A DNA stretch of 64,000 nucleotides from the NCBI GenBank assembly GCA_000299095.1, contig CP003809.1, positions 124,001-188,000 of the forward strand. Reading direction: 5' to 3'. This stretch comes from an alpha proteobacterium HIMB5. GTDB taxonomy: Bacteria; Pseudomonadota; Alphaproteobacteria; Pelagibacterales; Pelagibacteraceae. A program made the translations under genes and the position numbers. Below the pieces are notes generated by a model. The model did no database searches and was not told the origin of the DNA. It saw nothing but the letters and a program-made list of their open reading frames with translations. Shown one piece after another: positions 18,366-27,688 of the stretch; the first letter of the stretch is position 1; the number at the start of each line of letters is the position of its first letter.

Positions 18366-18814
18366 TAAGATAAATTTATTTGTCTTATATTTTCAGCTAA
18401 AATTATAGCAACAGATGTGGCTAAATTTAAAGACCTTTTATTCTGGGCCATTGGTATTTTAAGTCTATTTGAAACTTTTTTATGCACAAAATCTGGAACA
18501 CCTGAACTTTCTCTACCAAATAGTAGCGTATCATTTTTATCAAATTTAAAATCAGTGTAGGCTATAGATGCTTTTGTGGTCATTAATACAACTCTTCCAT
18601 TTTTTTTTTCGTCAAAAAAATGTTCAGAATTTTGATAAAATTTGATTTCATCTTCATTAAAATAATCCATAACTACTCTTTTAAATCTCTTGTCACTTAG
18701 TAGAAATCCACATGGTTCAATAATTTCTAGATCCGCTCCAAGGCATGCACAAGTTCTAATAATTGCTGCAGTATTTTGAGGTATATCAGGTTCGTATAAT
18801 GCAATTTTGGGCAT
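18365..18814 (-). CDS. trmL: tRNA (cytidine/uridine-34-2'-O)-methyltransferase TrmL
   Basis: A 149-residue SPOUT-fold methyltransferase for the wobble nucleotide of tRNA-Leu. It contains LYEPDIPQNTAAIIRTCACLGADLEII at the N-terminus, LLFGRESSGVP (motif 2) and the knotted C-terminal motif KIPMAQNKRSLNLATSVAI. The size matches the minimal TrmL family. It is the first gene of the trmL-hemF-greA run and is divergent from petA across a 94-base AT-rich gap. Confidence 0.94.
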   Translation of the reverse strand: MPKIALYEPDIPQNTAAIIRTCACLGADLEIIEPCGFLLSDKRFKRVVMDYFNEDEIKFYQNSEHFFDEKKNGRVVLMTTKASIAYTDFKFDKNDTLLFGRESSGVPDFVHKKVSNRLKIPMAQNKRSLNLATSVAIILAENIRQINLS

Positions 18815-18908
18815 CAGTTATTCGTTTATGTGTCATTCTATCCATAGAAAAAAAAGTATTTTCTTATAGAAAATCATATATTAAATAATTTTTAGTTACA
18901 TTTTATAT

Positions 18909-19424
18909 ATGTCTGATTCTAAGAAAAAACCAGAAAGAAGAGATTTTTTATTTACTGCTACATATGCTGTTGGAGCAGTAGGGGCTGCAGCTGTTGTCTG
19001 GCCAATGATTGATCAAATGAACCCTGATGCATCAGTCAAAGCATTGGCTAGTACTGAAGTTGATGTTAGCTCAGTTCAACCAGGAAATACAATTACAGTT
19101 TTATGGAGAGGTAAACCAGTTTTTATAAGAAGAAGAACTCAGGAAGAAATTGATGAAGCTAGAGCAGTCAAAATGGAAGAATTGATACACCCTGAAAAAG
19201 ATGAAGATAGAGCCAAAAACCCAGAGTGGTTAGTGATGTTAGGGGTTTGTACCCACTTAGGCTGTGTTCCGTTAAATGATAAAGGTGATTACAATGGATG
19301 GTTCTGCCCTTGTCATGGATCTCATTATGATACTTCTGGAAGAATAAGAAAAGGTCCTGCTCCTTGGAATATGGAAGTTCCCAAATATGAATTCGTAAAT
19401 GCAAACACAATTAAGATTGGATAA
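18909..19424 (+). CDS. petA: ubiquinol-cytochrome c reductase Rieske Fe-S subunit
   Basis: A 171-residue Rieske protein. The 2Fe-2S ligands are Cys114/His116 in CTHLGC and Cys133/His136 in CPCHGSHYD. The N-terminus has a twin-arginine-like RRDFLF ahead of one membrane helix (about residues 14-33), as is normal for Tat-exported Rieske proteins. It is the first gene of petABC; petB starts seven bases after its stop. The leader upstream is AT-rich and holds possible -10-like TATATT elements that I cannot rank. Confidence 0.97.
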   Translation: MSDSKKKPERRDFLFTATYAVGAVGAAAVVWPMIDQMNPDASVKALASTEVDVSSVQPGNTITVLWRGKPVFIRRRTQEEIDEARAVKMEELIHPEKDEDRAKNPEWLVMLGVCTHLGCVPLNDKGDYNGWFCPCHGSHYDTSGRIRKGPAPWNMEVPKYEFVNANTIKIG

Positions 19425-19431
19425 ATAAAAA

Positions 19432-20697
19432 ATGAGTGATCACGATTACACACCAAATTCAAAAGTAGGTAAATGGTTCAACGATAGATTACCTTTGCTA
19501 ACTTTAGCAAACCATTTAACAGATTATCCGACGCCAAAAAATTTAAACTACTGGTGGACATTTGGCGGTATTTTAACTTTTTGTTTAATTACACAAATCG
19601 TAACCGGTTTAACTTTAGCTATGCATTATATTGCACATGCTGATATGGCATTTGAAAGTGTTGAACATATCATGCGTGATGTAAACTATGGATGGTTAAT
19701 AAGATATATTCATGCAAACGGTGCATCAATGTTTTTCCTAGCTGTATATATTCATATATTTAGATCTTTATTTTATGGCTCATACAAAGCTCCAAGAGAA
19801 ATTATATGGATCATTGGTATTATCATTTATCTTTTAATGATGGCTGCAGCTTTTATGGGTTATGTTTTACCTTGGGGTCAAATGAGTTTTTGGGGTGCAA
19901 CAGTTATCACAAATTTATTTAGTGCTATCCCATTAGTAGGTGAAGGAATAGTTACATGGTTGTGGGGAGGGTATTCAGTTGATAATCCCACTCTTACAAG
20001 ATTTTTTACATTACACTATCTAATTCCATTTTTAATTTTAGGACTAGTTGTGCTTCACATATGGGCTTTACATGTTCCAGGAAATAATAATCCAGTTGGA
20101 ATTGATATTAAAAAACCTTCAAAGGACACAGTACCGTTCCATCCATATATTGTCATAAAAGATGGCTTCGCTTTACTTATGTTTATGATCGTTTTTGCTT
20201 TTTTTGTTTTCTATACACCAAATATTTTAGGTCACGCCGATAATTATATTGAAGCTAACCCAATGGTTACTCCAGCGCATATTGTTCCGGAGTGGTATTT
20301 ATTACCTTTCTATGCAATTTTAAGATCTGTACCCGATAAATTATTAGGTGTTGTTGCAATGTTATCAGCAATTTTAATTTTAGCAGCACTACCATGGCTT
20401 GATACATCAAAAATTAGATCAGCTGTTTTCAGACCACTTTATAAACAGTTCTATTGGATATTAGTTGCTGATGTTTTGATACTTGGTTATGTCGGAGCAA
20501 TGCCTGCGGAAGGTCTTTATTTGTTAATAGCTAGAGTTGCTACAGCATATTATTTTTTACATTTCTTAGTAATTTTACCAGTTTTAGGATTGAAAGAGAA
20601 AACCTTACCGGTTCCATTGAGCATAACAGAACCTGTATTAGGCGGATCGCCCAACCTAGCAATGGCCAAGAAAAAAGAAGAAAGGTCATTAAACTAA
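19432..20697 (+). CDS. petB: cytochrome b of the bc1 complex
   Basis: A 421-residue integral membrane subunit with eight helices that binds haems bL and bH. It shows [52 protein letters not shown] and the Qo-site [16 protein letters not shown]. It matches the unsplit proteobacterial/mitochondrial form rather than the split b6-f type. The petC start follows the stop by two bases. Confidence 0.98.
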   Translation: MSDHDYTPNSKVGKWFNDRLPLLTLANHLTDYPTPKNLNYWWTFGGILTFCLITQIVTGLTLAMHYIAHADMAFESVEHIMRDVNYGWLIRYIHANGASMFFLAVYIHIFRSLFYGSYKAPREIIWIIGIIIYLLMMAAAFMGYVLPWGQMSFWGATVITNLFSAIPLVGEGIVTWLWGGYSVDNPTLTRFFTLHYLIPFLILGLVVLHIWALHVPGNNNPVGIDIKKPSKDTVPFHPYIVIKDGFALLMFMIVFAFFVFYTPNILGHADNYIEANPMVTPAHIVPEWYLLPFYAILRSVPDKLLGVVAMLSAILILAALPWLDTSKIRSAVFRPLYKQFYWILVADVLILGYVGAMPAEGLYLLIARVATAYYFLHFLVILPVLGLKEKTLPVPLSITEPVLGGSPNLAMAKKKEERSLN

Positions 20698-20699
20698 AA

Positions 20700-21470
20700 G
20701 TGAAAATTTTATTAAAATTCTTTGTTTTAGTTTTTATTTTTACTTTTCAAGCTAATTCAGCAGAGAAGGTTGAATATTTAAAAACTGATTGGTCTTTTAA
20801 AGGTTTGTTTGGAAAATTTGATCGAGGCTCTCTTCAAAGAGGCTATCAAGTATATACAGAAGTTTGTTCTTCTTGCCATTCGATGAAATATTTGAGTTAT
20901 AGAAATTTATCTGAAAAAGGAGGACCAGAGTTTTCAGAAGCAGAAGCTAAAGCAATTGCAGCATCTTTTGAGGTTACTGATGGACCGAATGAAGATGGAG
21001 AAATGTTTACTAGACCAGCTAAATTATCAGATAAGTTTGTAAAACCTTACGAAAATGTAAAAGCAGCTCAAGCAGCTAATGGGGGTGCTTATCCACCAGA
21101 CATGTCTGTTCTTGTTAAAGCAAGAGGGGGTGGGGTAGATTATATCTATTCACTGCTTTTAGGTTATGAAGATGCACCAAGTGGAATGAAACTTGATGAA
21201 GGAGTGCATTATAACAAATATATGTATGGCAATAAGATTAAAATGTCTAAACCATTATCAGATGGTTTAGTTGAATACTCAGATGGAACAGTTGCTTCTG
21301 AAGCACAAATGGCTAAAGATGTAACAACATTTTTAATGTGGTCTGCAGAGCCTCATTTGGAGTCTAGGCACCAAATGGGTTTCAAAGTTATTGTATATTT
21401 GATTATTTTAACAATTTTAGTTTATTTCAGCATGAAAAGAATTTGGTCACGTGTTGAATCTGAAGTTTAA
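20700..21470 (+). CDS. petC: cytochrome c1
   Basis: A 256-residue c-type cytochrome of bc1. A signal peptide (residues 1-21) is followed by the haem-binding CSSCH (Cys56, Cys59, His60). The likely axial Met lies in GNKIKMSKPL, and a C-terminal anchor helix (about 228-245) holds it in the membrane. The start is GTG, two bases after petB; no ATG is available nearby. The 3' end overlaps the convergent ychF gene by 24 bases. Confidence 0.97.
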   Translation: MKILLKFFVLVFIFTFQANSAEKVEYLKTDWSFKGLFGKFDRGSLQRGYQVYTEVCSSCHSMKYLSYRNLSEKGGPEFSEAEAKAIAASFEVTDGPNEDGEMFTRPAKLSDKFVKPYENVKAAQAANGGAYPPDMSVLVKARGGGVDYIYSLLLGYEDAPSGMKLDEGVHYNKYMYGNKIKMSKPLSDGLVEYSDGTVASEAQMAKDVTTFLMWSAEPHLESRHQMGFKVIVYLIILTILVYFSMKRIWSRVESEV

Positions 21471-22520
21471 AACATCACCATCTTTAACAATATAATCTTT
21501 ACCTTCTAATCTCATTTTACCATTCGTTTTAGAATTTACCCACCCATCGTTTGATACAAAATCTTCATATGAGATAGTCTCTGCTCTAATAAATCCTTTT
21601 TCAAAGTCTGTATGAATTTCACCAGCCGCTTTAGGAGCTAGACAATTTTTTTGAATTGTCCAAGCTCGAGTTTCTTCTGGTCCAGAAGTAAAAAAGGTAT
21701 CTAATTCTAATATTGCATAACCTTTTTGAATTAACATTGATAAACCTGTGTCTTTCAAACCAATCATATCCATGTAATTTTTTCTCTCACTATCTTCAAG
21801 TTCATTTATTTGATTTTCTATATCAGCAGAAACAATTAATGTATTTTCACTCCCATATTTATTTATAAAATTTTCAGTATGATTGTTTCCTTTTTGAACG
21901 CTTTGTTCATCAACATTGCAAACAAATATTTTGGGTTTTATTGAAAGCAACCCACTTTGTTTCAACTGTTTAAATGTGAATTCTTCTTTCAAACAGTCTA
22001 AACTTTTATCGTTATTTATACAATCTAAAGCAATTTCTAATAATTTTAGTTGTTCAGGTTCAACATTCTTTTTATTATTTTTTTCAAGTCTTTTTTGAAT
22101 AGACTCTAAATCAGCTAGCATCATTTCTGTTTCGATAATTTCTAGATCTCTTACAGGATCAACATCAGGATTTACATTTTGGATATCATCTGACTCAAAG
22201 CATCGTATCATATGAATTATAGCATCAACCTCTCTGATGTGAGATAGAAATTTATTGCCAAGACCTTCTCCTTTTGATGCGCCTTTAACTAACCCTGCTA
22301 TATCAACAAAAGATATTGTTGTATTAATTATTTTTTTTGATTTTGAAATTTTGGCTAAGTTGTCCAATCTAATATCGGGAACAGCAACGACACCTACATT
22401 TGGATCAATTGTACAAAAGGGAAAATTTGCTGCCTGAGCTTTATTTGAATTTGTTAAAGCATTAAATAAAGTAGATTTACCTACATTAGGTAAACCAACA
22501 ATTCCACATTTAAAACTCAT
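21447..22520 (-). CDS. ychF: redox-regulated ATPase/GTPase YchF (OLA1 family)
   Basis: A 357-residue Obg-related P-loop NTPase. The G1 motif is GLPNVGKSTLFNAL, G3 is VDIAGLVKGASKGEGLGNKFL, and the C-terminal TGS-like domain includes TSGPEETRAWTI and HTDFEKGFIRAE. YchF associates with ribosomes and prefers ATP. It overlaps pth by one base (TAATG), and rplY-pth-ychF is a widely conserved order. Confidence 0.97.
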   Translation of the reverse strand: MSFKCGIVGLPNVGKSTLFNALTNSNKAQAANFPFCTIDPNVGVVAVPDIRLDNLAKISKSKKIINTTISFVDIAGLVKGASKGEGLGNKFLSHIREVDAIIHMIRCFESDDIQNVNPDVDPVRDLEIIETEMMLADLESIQKRLEKNNKKNVEPEQLKLLEIALDCINNDKSLDCLKEEFTFKQLKQSGLLSIKPKIFVCNVDEQSVQKGNNHTENFINKYGSENTLIVSADIENQINELEDSERKNYMDMIGLKDTGLSMLIQKGYAILELDTFFTSGPEETRAWTIQKNCLAPKAAGEIHTDFEKGFIRAETISYEDFVSNDGWVNSKTNGKMRLEGKDYIVKDGDVLNFRFNT

Positions 22521-23080
22521 TATTTATTGTTTACTGTACTTGAAAATAGGTCTAATTTTTTTTTAACAAGAATATCTAGGGACTCAGTTATATTTGTTGT
22601 GATTTTCTCTAGCTCAGTCATTTCATCATCATCAAAGTTTTGTAAAACAAAATCACCAACTTCGATGTTACCTTTTGGCTTTCCAATTCCAATTCTAATT
22701 CTAGAATATTCTTTACTAATAAATTTATCTATAGATGCAATACCGTTATGACCTGCACTTGACCCACCAAATTTAGCTTTAATTTTTCCAAATTCAACAT
22801 CAAGATCATCATGAAAAACAATCACGTCTTCTGCATCAATTTTAAAATATTCTAATAATTCTCTTATACATATTCCAGAATTATTCATGAATGTTAAAGG
22901 TTTTATTGCATAAACTTTTTCGCCTTCAATTTCACCAGTGGTAAGTAAACCTTTAAATTTTGGTTTTTGTTTTGATAAACCAAATTTTTTATTTATGGCA
23001 TCTATAATTTTAAAGCCTATGTTATGTCTATTATTCTCACTATTTGGTGTTGGGTTACCTAAACCTACAAATAAAAGCAT
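22520..23080 (-). CDS. pth: peptidyl-tRNA hydrolase
   Basis: A 186-residue enzyme that frees tRNA from stalled peptidyl-tRNA. The N-terminus FVGLGNPTPNSENNRHNIGF holds the catalytic His19; KPLTFMNNSG and VFHDDLDVEFGKIK are the other conserved blocks, and GGSSAGHNGIASI follows. It is 35 bases downstream of rplY and overlaps ychF by one base. Confidence 0.97.
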   Translation of the reverse strand: MLLFVGLGNPTPNSENNRHNIGFKIIDAINKKFGLSKQKPKFKGLLTTGEIEGEKVYAIKPLTFMNNSGICIRELLEYFKIDAEDVIVFHDDLDVEFGKIKAKFGGSSAGHNGIASIDKFISKEYSRIRIGIGKPKGNIEVGDFVLQNFDDDEMTELEKITTNITESLDILVKKKLDLFSSTVNNK

Positions 23081-23115
23081 AAATTTATTTTAATTTTTAA
23101 AGATCAATTATTAGA

Positions 23116-23829
23116 CTACTTTTTTTCTGCTGGAGCAGCTTCCTTTTTATCACCCTCAGCTGGTTTATCACCACCCTCAGCTGGTTTATCTCCACCTTCT
23201 GCAGCTGCACCCTCTGCACCATCTGCACCTTCTGCAGCTTCAGCTTCAGCAGGTTTTTCAGGTTCTTTCATAACTGTCGGAGCAGCTAATGTTGCGATAA
23301 CAAAGTCTCTTCCTTGAATGGTAGGAACTACATCTTGTTCAAGTTTAATTGATGAAATTTTAAAACTTTCACCAATATCAACTCCATCTAGATCAATAAC
23401 TAAACTCTCTGGAATTTTTTCACTTGGACATCTTAATTCAACTTTTCTTCTTACAATGTTTAATACACCACCTTTTTTAAGGCCTGGTGATTTTTCTTGG
23501 TTAATAAACTGAACTGGAACGTCTATTCTAATTTTTACTCCTGGTACAACTCTTTGAAAATCAACATGAATAGGCTCGTCAGATATTATATGATAAATTA
23601 CTTCTCTAGGTAATACGTTTTGAGTTTTCCCATTAATATTTAAGCTGATTATATTTGAGTAGAAATTATCTTTCTCAACTAAAGACTTTAAAGTTTTTTT
23701 TGAAATAGATATGTTCTCGTTATTATCCTTTCCGCCATAAACTATAGCTGGAACATTTCCTTCTTTTCTAATAATGCTAAGCTCACCCTTAGTCTTATTA
23801 TTTCTTATAGTAGCGTCTAGTGAATTCAT
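23116..23829 (-). CDS. rplY: ribosomal protein L25 (CTC/TL5 form) with acidic tail
   Basis: A 237-residue general-stress-protein Ctc form of L25, which binds 5S rRNA. The N-terminal L25 domain (residues 1-95, with VPAIVYGGKDN) is followed by the C-terminal beta domain (about 100-185, DGVDIGESFKISSIKL). The last 45 residues are a low-complexity Ala/Glu/Gly/Lys tail with two tandem GGDKPAE units. The tail region is notably GC-richer than its surroundings. It lies 45 bases after prs. Confidence 0.95.
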   Translation of the reverse strand: MNSLDATIRNNKTKGELSIIRKEGNVPAIVYGGKDNNENISISKKTLKSLVEKDNFYSNIISLNINGKTQNVLPREVIYHIISDEPIHVDFQRVVPGVKIRIDVPVQFINQEKSPGLKKGGVLNIVRRKVELRCPSEKIPESLVIDLDGVDIGESFKISSIKLEQDVVPTIQGRDFVIATLAAPTVMKEPEKPAEAEAAEGADGAEGAAAEGGDKPAEGGDKPAEGDKKEAAPAEKK

Positions 23830-23874
23830 AAAACTGGGGTCTTTTAGCCCAACTTCTTTAATAAAACAAGGGAA

Positions 23875-24807
23875 TTATTTAAATAAATCAGATACAGAAG
23901 TCGAATTAGAGATTCTTTTTATTGCTTCTCCCATCAGTCCAGAAATAGATAAAACTTCAATATTTTTAGCTTTTTTCAATTTATCGCTGTTATCTATTGT
24001 ATCGGTAATAACTAAGTTTTTAATAACTGACTTTTGTATCTTTTTGACTGCCTCTCCACTCAATACGCCATGTGTGATATAGACATAAACATTTTTTGCT
24101 CCTCTATCTTTAAGAGCTTTAGCTGCATTAACTATTGTTCCTCCAGAATCAATTAAGTCATCTACAATTATACAAGTTTTATCTTTAACATTACCAATTA
24201 CATTCATTACTTGAGATTGACCTGGTTTTGGTCTTCTTTTATCTACAATAGCAAGTCCAACGTTAAGAAGATTGCCAAGCGCTCTTGCTCTTTGAGTTCC
24301 TCCTACATCTGGTGCAACACATATAAGATTTTTTTCTTTTATTTTCTTTTTAACATGTCGAGCAAATATTGGAGTTGCAAATAAGTTATCTACAGGAATA
24401 TCAAAAAATCCTTGAATTTGTCCTGAATGCAAATCAACTGTCACAACTCTATCAGCTCCTGCTTTTGTGATAAGATTAGATACTAATTTTGCTGATATAG
24501 ATGTTCTTGGTACAACTTTTCTATCCTGTCTTGCATAACCAAAATATGGAATAACTGCAGTAATATTTTTTGCTGATGATCTTTTTAGCGCATCTATACA
24601 TAGCAATAATTCCATTAAGTTGTCATTTGCAGGAGAGGAAACTGATTGAATAATAAAAATACTATTACCTCTTATATTTTCATTAATTTCAATATAGATT
24701 TCTCCATCTGCAAATTTCTTGATACTGGAATTTACAAGTTTTGTTTTTAAAAATTGAGAAATCTTTTTACTTAAAGGTTTATTGCTATTGCCAGTTAATA
24801 ATTTCAT
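23875..24807 (-). CDS. prs: ribose-phosphate pyrophosphokinase
   Basis: A 310-residue PRPP synthetase, the entry to nucleotide, histidine and tryptophan synthesis. It shows FADGEIYIEINENIRG, YFGYARQDRK, VTVDLHSGQIQGFFDIPVDNL (metal-binding His/Asp) and the PRPP loop CIIVDDLIDSGGTI. The ATG at 24807 overlaps the pgeF stop by one base (TGATG); the longer frame would add one TTG codon. Confidence 0.97.
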   Translation of the reverse strand: MKLLTGNSNKPLSKKISQFLKTKLVNSSIKKFADGEIYIEINENIRGNSIFIIQSVSSPANDNLMELLLCIDALKRSSAKNITAVIPYFGYARQDRKVVPRTSISAKLVSNLITKAGADRVVTVDLHSGQIQGFFDIPVDNLFATPIFARHVKKKIKEKNLICVAPDVGGTQRARALGNLLNVGLAIVDKRRPKPGQSQVMNVIGNVKDKTCIIVDDLIDSGGTIVNAAKALKDRGAKNVYVYITHGVLSGEAVKKIQKSVIKNLVITDTIDNSDKLKKAKNIEVLSISGLMGEAIKRISNSTSVSDLFK

Positions 24808-25574
24808 CAATTTTTAGAATTAATCATAATTAATGAAATATTTCTACCATAATCATTCTCTTTAAGATGAATTGATCTTCTAGCACTAAAATAATTGTTT
24901 TTTATATTAAACGTATCTTTATTTAGCACATCTATTCTATTAACTCCACTATGCTTTATGGAGTTCTTAACAAAATTTCTTAAATTAAAATAAATCCTAT
25001 TTTTAATAATCTTGAAAAATATTTTATTTTTATTGTTTTTCTTTAAGAATTTTTTTTTGAAATCGTATTTGACTTCATAATTATTTTGAGAAATACATGG
25101 TCCTATAGCAGCAATCAAATCGCTTGGTTTATATCCTTTATTCACAATGAATTTTATAACTTTTCGTATTATATCTTTATAGGCACCTTTCCAGCCCGCA
25201 TGGATTGCTGCAATAATAGAGTTTTTTTTATCAGATATTAAAATTGGAACACAGTCAGCTGTTAAAACTCCAATAGGAAGATTATTTTTGTTTGTGATAA
25301 TTGCATCTGCTTCAACTTTTTTAATTTTTTTGTTTTGATTTTTATCAATATACACAAACTTACTACTATGAATTTGTTTAACCAGATAAATTTCATCAGT
25401 GTTTTTATTTATTTTTTTCCTAACAATATCTAAATTTTTATTTATAGCTCTTTTATTGTCATTAGATCCTGGACCACAATTTAGACTTTGATAAATACCT
25501 TTAGACACCCCACCTTTTTTGTTAAAAAATCCATGTTTGATATTATGTGAAGATAATTTTTTTGACTTAATCAA
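24807..25574 (-). CDS. pgeF: peptidoglycan editing factor PgeF (YfiH, multicopper-oxidase-like fold)
   Basis: A 255-residue protein of the YfiH/DUF152 family, shown in E. coli to remove mis-incorporated L-serine from muropeptides. The zinc-site residues are visible: His in KHGFFNKKGG, Cys in VLTADCVPILI and His in IAAIHAGWKGAYKD. AAIGPCISQNNYEV is also conserved. The frame opens on TTG at 25574, one base after the preceding stop; no early ATG exists and the N-terminus aligns with the family, so the TTG start is accepted. Older annotations call such genes laccase or polyphenol oxidase. Confidence 0.9.
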   Translation of the reverse strand: MIKSKKLSSHNIKHGFFNKKGGVSKGIYQSLNCGPGSNDNKRAINKNLDIVRKKINKNTDEIYLVKQIHSSKFVYIDKNQNKKIKKVEADAIITNKNNLPIGVLTADCVPILISDKKNSIIAAIHAGWKGAYKDIIRKVIKFIVNKGYKPSDLIAAIGPCISQNNYEVKYDFKKKFLKKNNKNKIFFKIIKNRIYFNLRNFVKNSIKHSGVNRIDVLNKDTFNIKNNYFSARRSIHLKENDYGRNISLIMINSKN

Positions 25575-25575
25575 T

Positions 25576-26618
25576 TTAAAAACCCACCTTAAATGAATTA
25601 TTTTTTTTTGTTACAAACATTACTTTAAACAAAGAACCCATTTTATCTTCATCAATTAGTCTACCAACTCTATAAAATAAATCTGCTTTCTTTGAAAATT
25701 GAAGTTTTTTAGAAATAATTTCAGCTCTTTGCATTATCCCCATATTTAAAAGAAAGTTTCTCTGATTGATGTAAATACTTTTTAGTTTTTTTAAACTTTG
25801 TATAAATTTTTTAAGAAAGTAAAAGTTCAAATTATAAGTGATATCTCTACTGCCAATATTATCTAAAATGTTGGCATATTTATGATTTTGAATAGCTTGA
25901 AGAGTATCTTTAAATTTATTTTCTGAATATCCGTAATCAAATAACAATAAACCACCATCATTTGTATTAATAATTTTTCCTATATCTCTTAAATATTTTA
26001 AGGAGAGAGGAGAATACTCAATAAACTTTTGTTTTTTTATGATTTCAGAAAACAAGTCTTTTTTGTACTTTTTAATGTCTATTTTTTTTTGTCTAAATTT
26101 CCCTTTATTTTGTAAAATTTCTACATATTTCTCATACCAATCAGTTTTGATTTTAGTTAGATGTTTTATCGGCAAAGCATCAAAAAATTCATTAGCGATA
26201 AATATTATAGGATTTTTTTTTTAAATTCTAATTTCTTTTTCCAAGAGATTTTTCGTGAAGAAATATTTTTCTTTTGAATATCAATTAAAGTTTTGCTTTT
26301 TTCATATATTAAAAAATTACAAGAATTATAAAAATTAGGAAAATTTTTTAATGTATTTATTATTCCTTTCATGAGCGCCCCATTACCAGCACCTAATTCA
26401 ATTATATCAATTTTTTTCGGCTGATTTAGATGATTCCAATATGAAACTAACCAAATAGAAATCATTTCAGAAAATAGAATAGAAATATTTGGAGCAGTTA
26501 TAAAATCTCCATTTTTTCCAAATGGGTTTTTTTTTATGTAATATCCTTTCTTTTTGTCATAAAGAGCATAATCAATAAAATCATCTAAAGATAATATTTT
26601 GCTTTTATTTTTTTTCAT
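25576..26618 (-). CDS. MidA/NDUFAF7-family SAM methyltransferase, interrupted by a frameshift in A10
   Basis: Two adjacent frames together make one full-length DUF185 methyltransferase. The N-terminal part (26618-26205) has SLDDFIDYALYDKKKGYY, FGKNGDFITAPNISILFSEM and the SAM loop IIELGAGNGALMKG. The C-terminal part continues with IFIANEFFDALPIKH (catalytic NEFFDALP) on to KVMFVTKKN. The frames meet at a coding-strand A10 (plus strand T10 at 26213-26222); A11 or A8 would restore one protein of about 347 residues. Relatives methylate an arginine of complex I subunit NDUFS2. It may be sequencing error, a pseudogene, or slippage-dependent. It overlaps lgt by 14 bases. Confidence 0.85.
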
Positions 26619-27378
26619 TTTTTAAAGAAAAAATTGTAATTCCAATTGCTAAGAAAGTTATACTAATAATCTGACCCAATGTTAGATTTAAGAGCAGATA
26701 TCCAATTTGTTCATCAGGTACTCTAAAAAATTCACAAATAAATCTAAATATAGAATAAAAGATTAAAAATATTCCAGAAATATACCCTGAATTTAAATTT
26801 TTTGATCTTTTTTTAACAAATATTAAAATTACAAATAATACTATTCCTTCAAGAAATGCTTCGTACAATTGGGAGGGGTGTCTATAAATTTCATCTACTT
26901 TTAAAAACTTAACAGACCAAATTACTTCTGTAGCTTTTCCATAAAGTTCAGAATTTATAAAATTAGCAATTCTTCCTAAAAATAATCCTACCGGCGTCAC
27001 AATTGCGATCACATCAAGAAATTCAAAAACATCTAAATTTTTTGATTTTGAAAATAATATTGATGCAAGTATTACACCAAGTAGACCTCCATGAAATGAC
27101 ATTCCTCCATTCCATATTTGAAAAATCTCTAGTGGATTATTGAAATAATAACTAAAGTCATAGAAAAAAACATAACCCAATCTTCCTCCAAGAATAATTC
27201 CAACGATTACATAAGTGATATAATCATCAAAAGCCTCCTTTATTTTGTCATTATCAATAAAGAATTTCTTACTAAGATACCATCCAATTAAAATTCCAAA
27301 AATATAAGCTAAGGAATACCATCTTATTTCTAAAGACAGGATTGTAAATGCAACTGGGTCAAAATTATTAATGAACAT
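26605..27378 (-). CDS. lgt: prolipoprotein diacylglyceryl transferase
   Basis: A 257-residue inner-membrane enzyme that attaches diacylglycerol to lipobox cysteines. Seven hydrophobic segments are visible. The diagnostic motifs are NGGMSFHGGLLGVILA and GLFLGRIANFINSELYGK, and RHPSQLYEAFLEG follows. Length is typical. It is divergent from ubiK across a 43-base gap and overlaps the methyltransferase downstream. Confidence 0.97.
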   Translation of the reverse strand: MFINNFDPVAFTILSLEIRWYSLAYIFGILIGWYLSKKFFIDNDKIKEAFDDYITYVIVGIILGGRLGYVFFYDFSYYFNNPLEIFQIWNGGMSFHGGLLGVILASILFSKSKNLDVFEFLDVIAIVTPVGLFLGRIANFINSELYGKATEVIWSVKFLKVDEIYRHPSQLYEAFLEGIVLFVILIFVKKRSKNLNSGYISGIFLIFYSIFRFICEFFRVPDEQIGYLLLNLTLGQIISITFLAIGITIFSLKNEKK

Positions 27379-27421
27379 TTAGTTAAATGATTATAAGTTA
27401 TTTTTAATATTAAATAAAATT

Positions 27422-27688
27422 ATGAAAAATTCAAAATTTGTTTTTGATAAATTATCTGAAGTTTTTGAAAAAGGCTTAATAACCTCTAAAGATTTAGGCA
27501 ATGAGATTTTCAATATACTTAGATCTAAAAGAGATGAGATTGTTTTCAAAATGAAATTAACTAGCAAAGATGAATTTGAAGTTTTAGCAAAAAGGGTTGA
27601 AAACCTAGAAAATAAGATAGCAAAATTAAAACAAACTAAGACTAAAACTGTTGTTAAAAAAAAAATTAAACGGGCAAAAAAATCTTAA
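27422..27688 (+). CDS. ubiK: UbiK / BMFP-family accessory factor
   Basis: An 88-residue BMFP-domain protein. The N-terminal amphipathic helix is followed by a coiled coil (EFEVLAKRVENLENKIAKLKQ, about residues 48-70) and a strongly basic tail. In E. coli UbiK assists late ubiquinone-ring hydroxylations by binding UbiJ and membranes. Family membership is from the coiled-coil signature and size; function is by analogy. Its 3' end overlaps the convergent histidine kinase gene by 23 bases. Confidence 0.8.
   Translation: MKNSKFVFDKLSEVFEKGLITSKDLGNEIFNILRSKRDEIVFKMKLTSKDEFEVLAKRVENLENKIAKLKQTKTKTVVKKKIKRAKKS

Noticed and set aside
23774-24082. Plus-strand frame of 102 residues opposite rplY/prs
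   Set aside because: Antisense of conserved genes with no recognisable domain or start signal.
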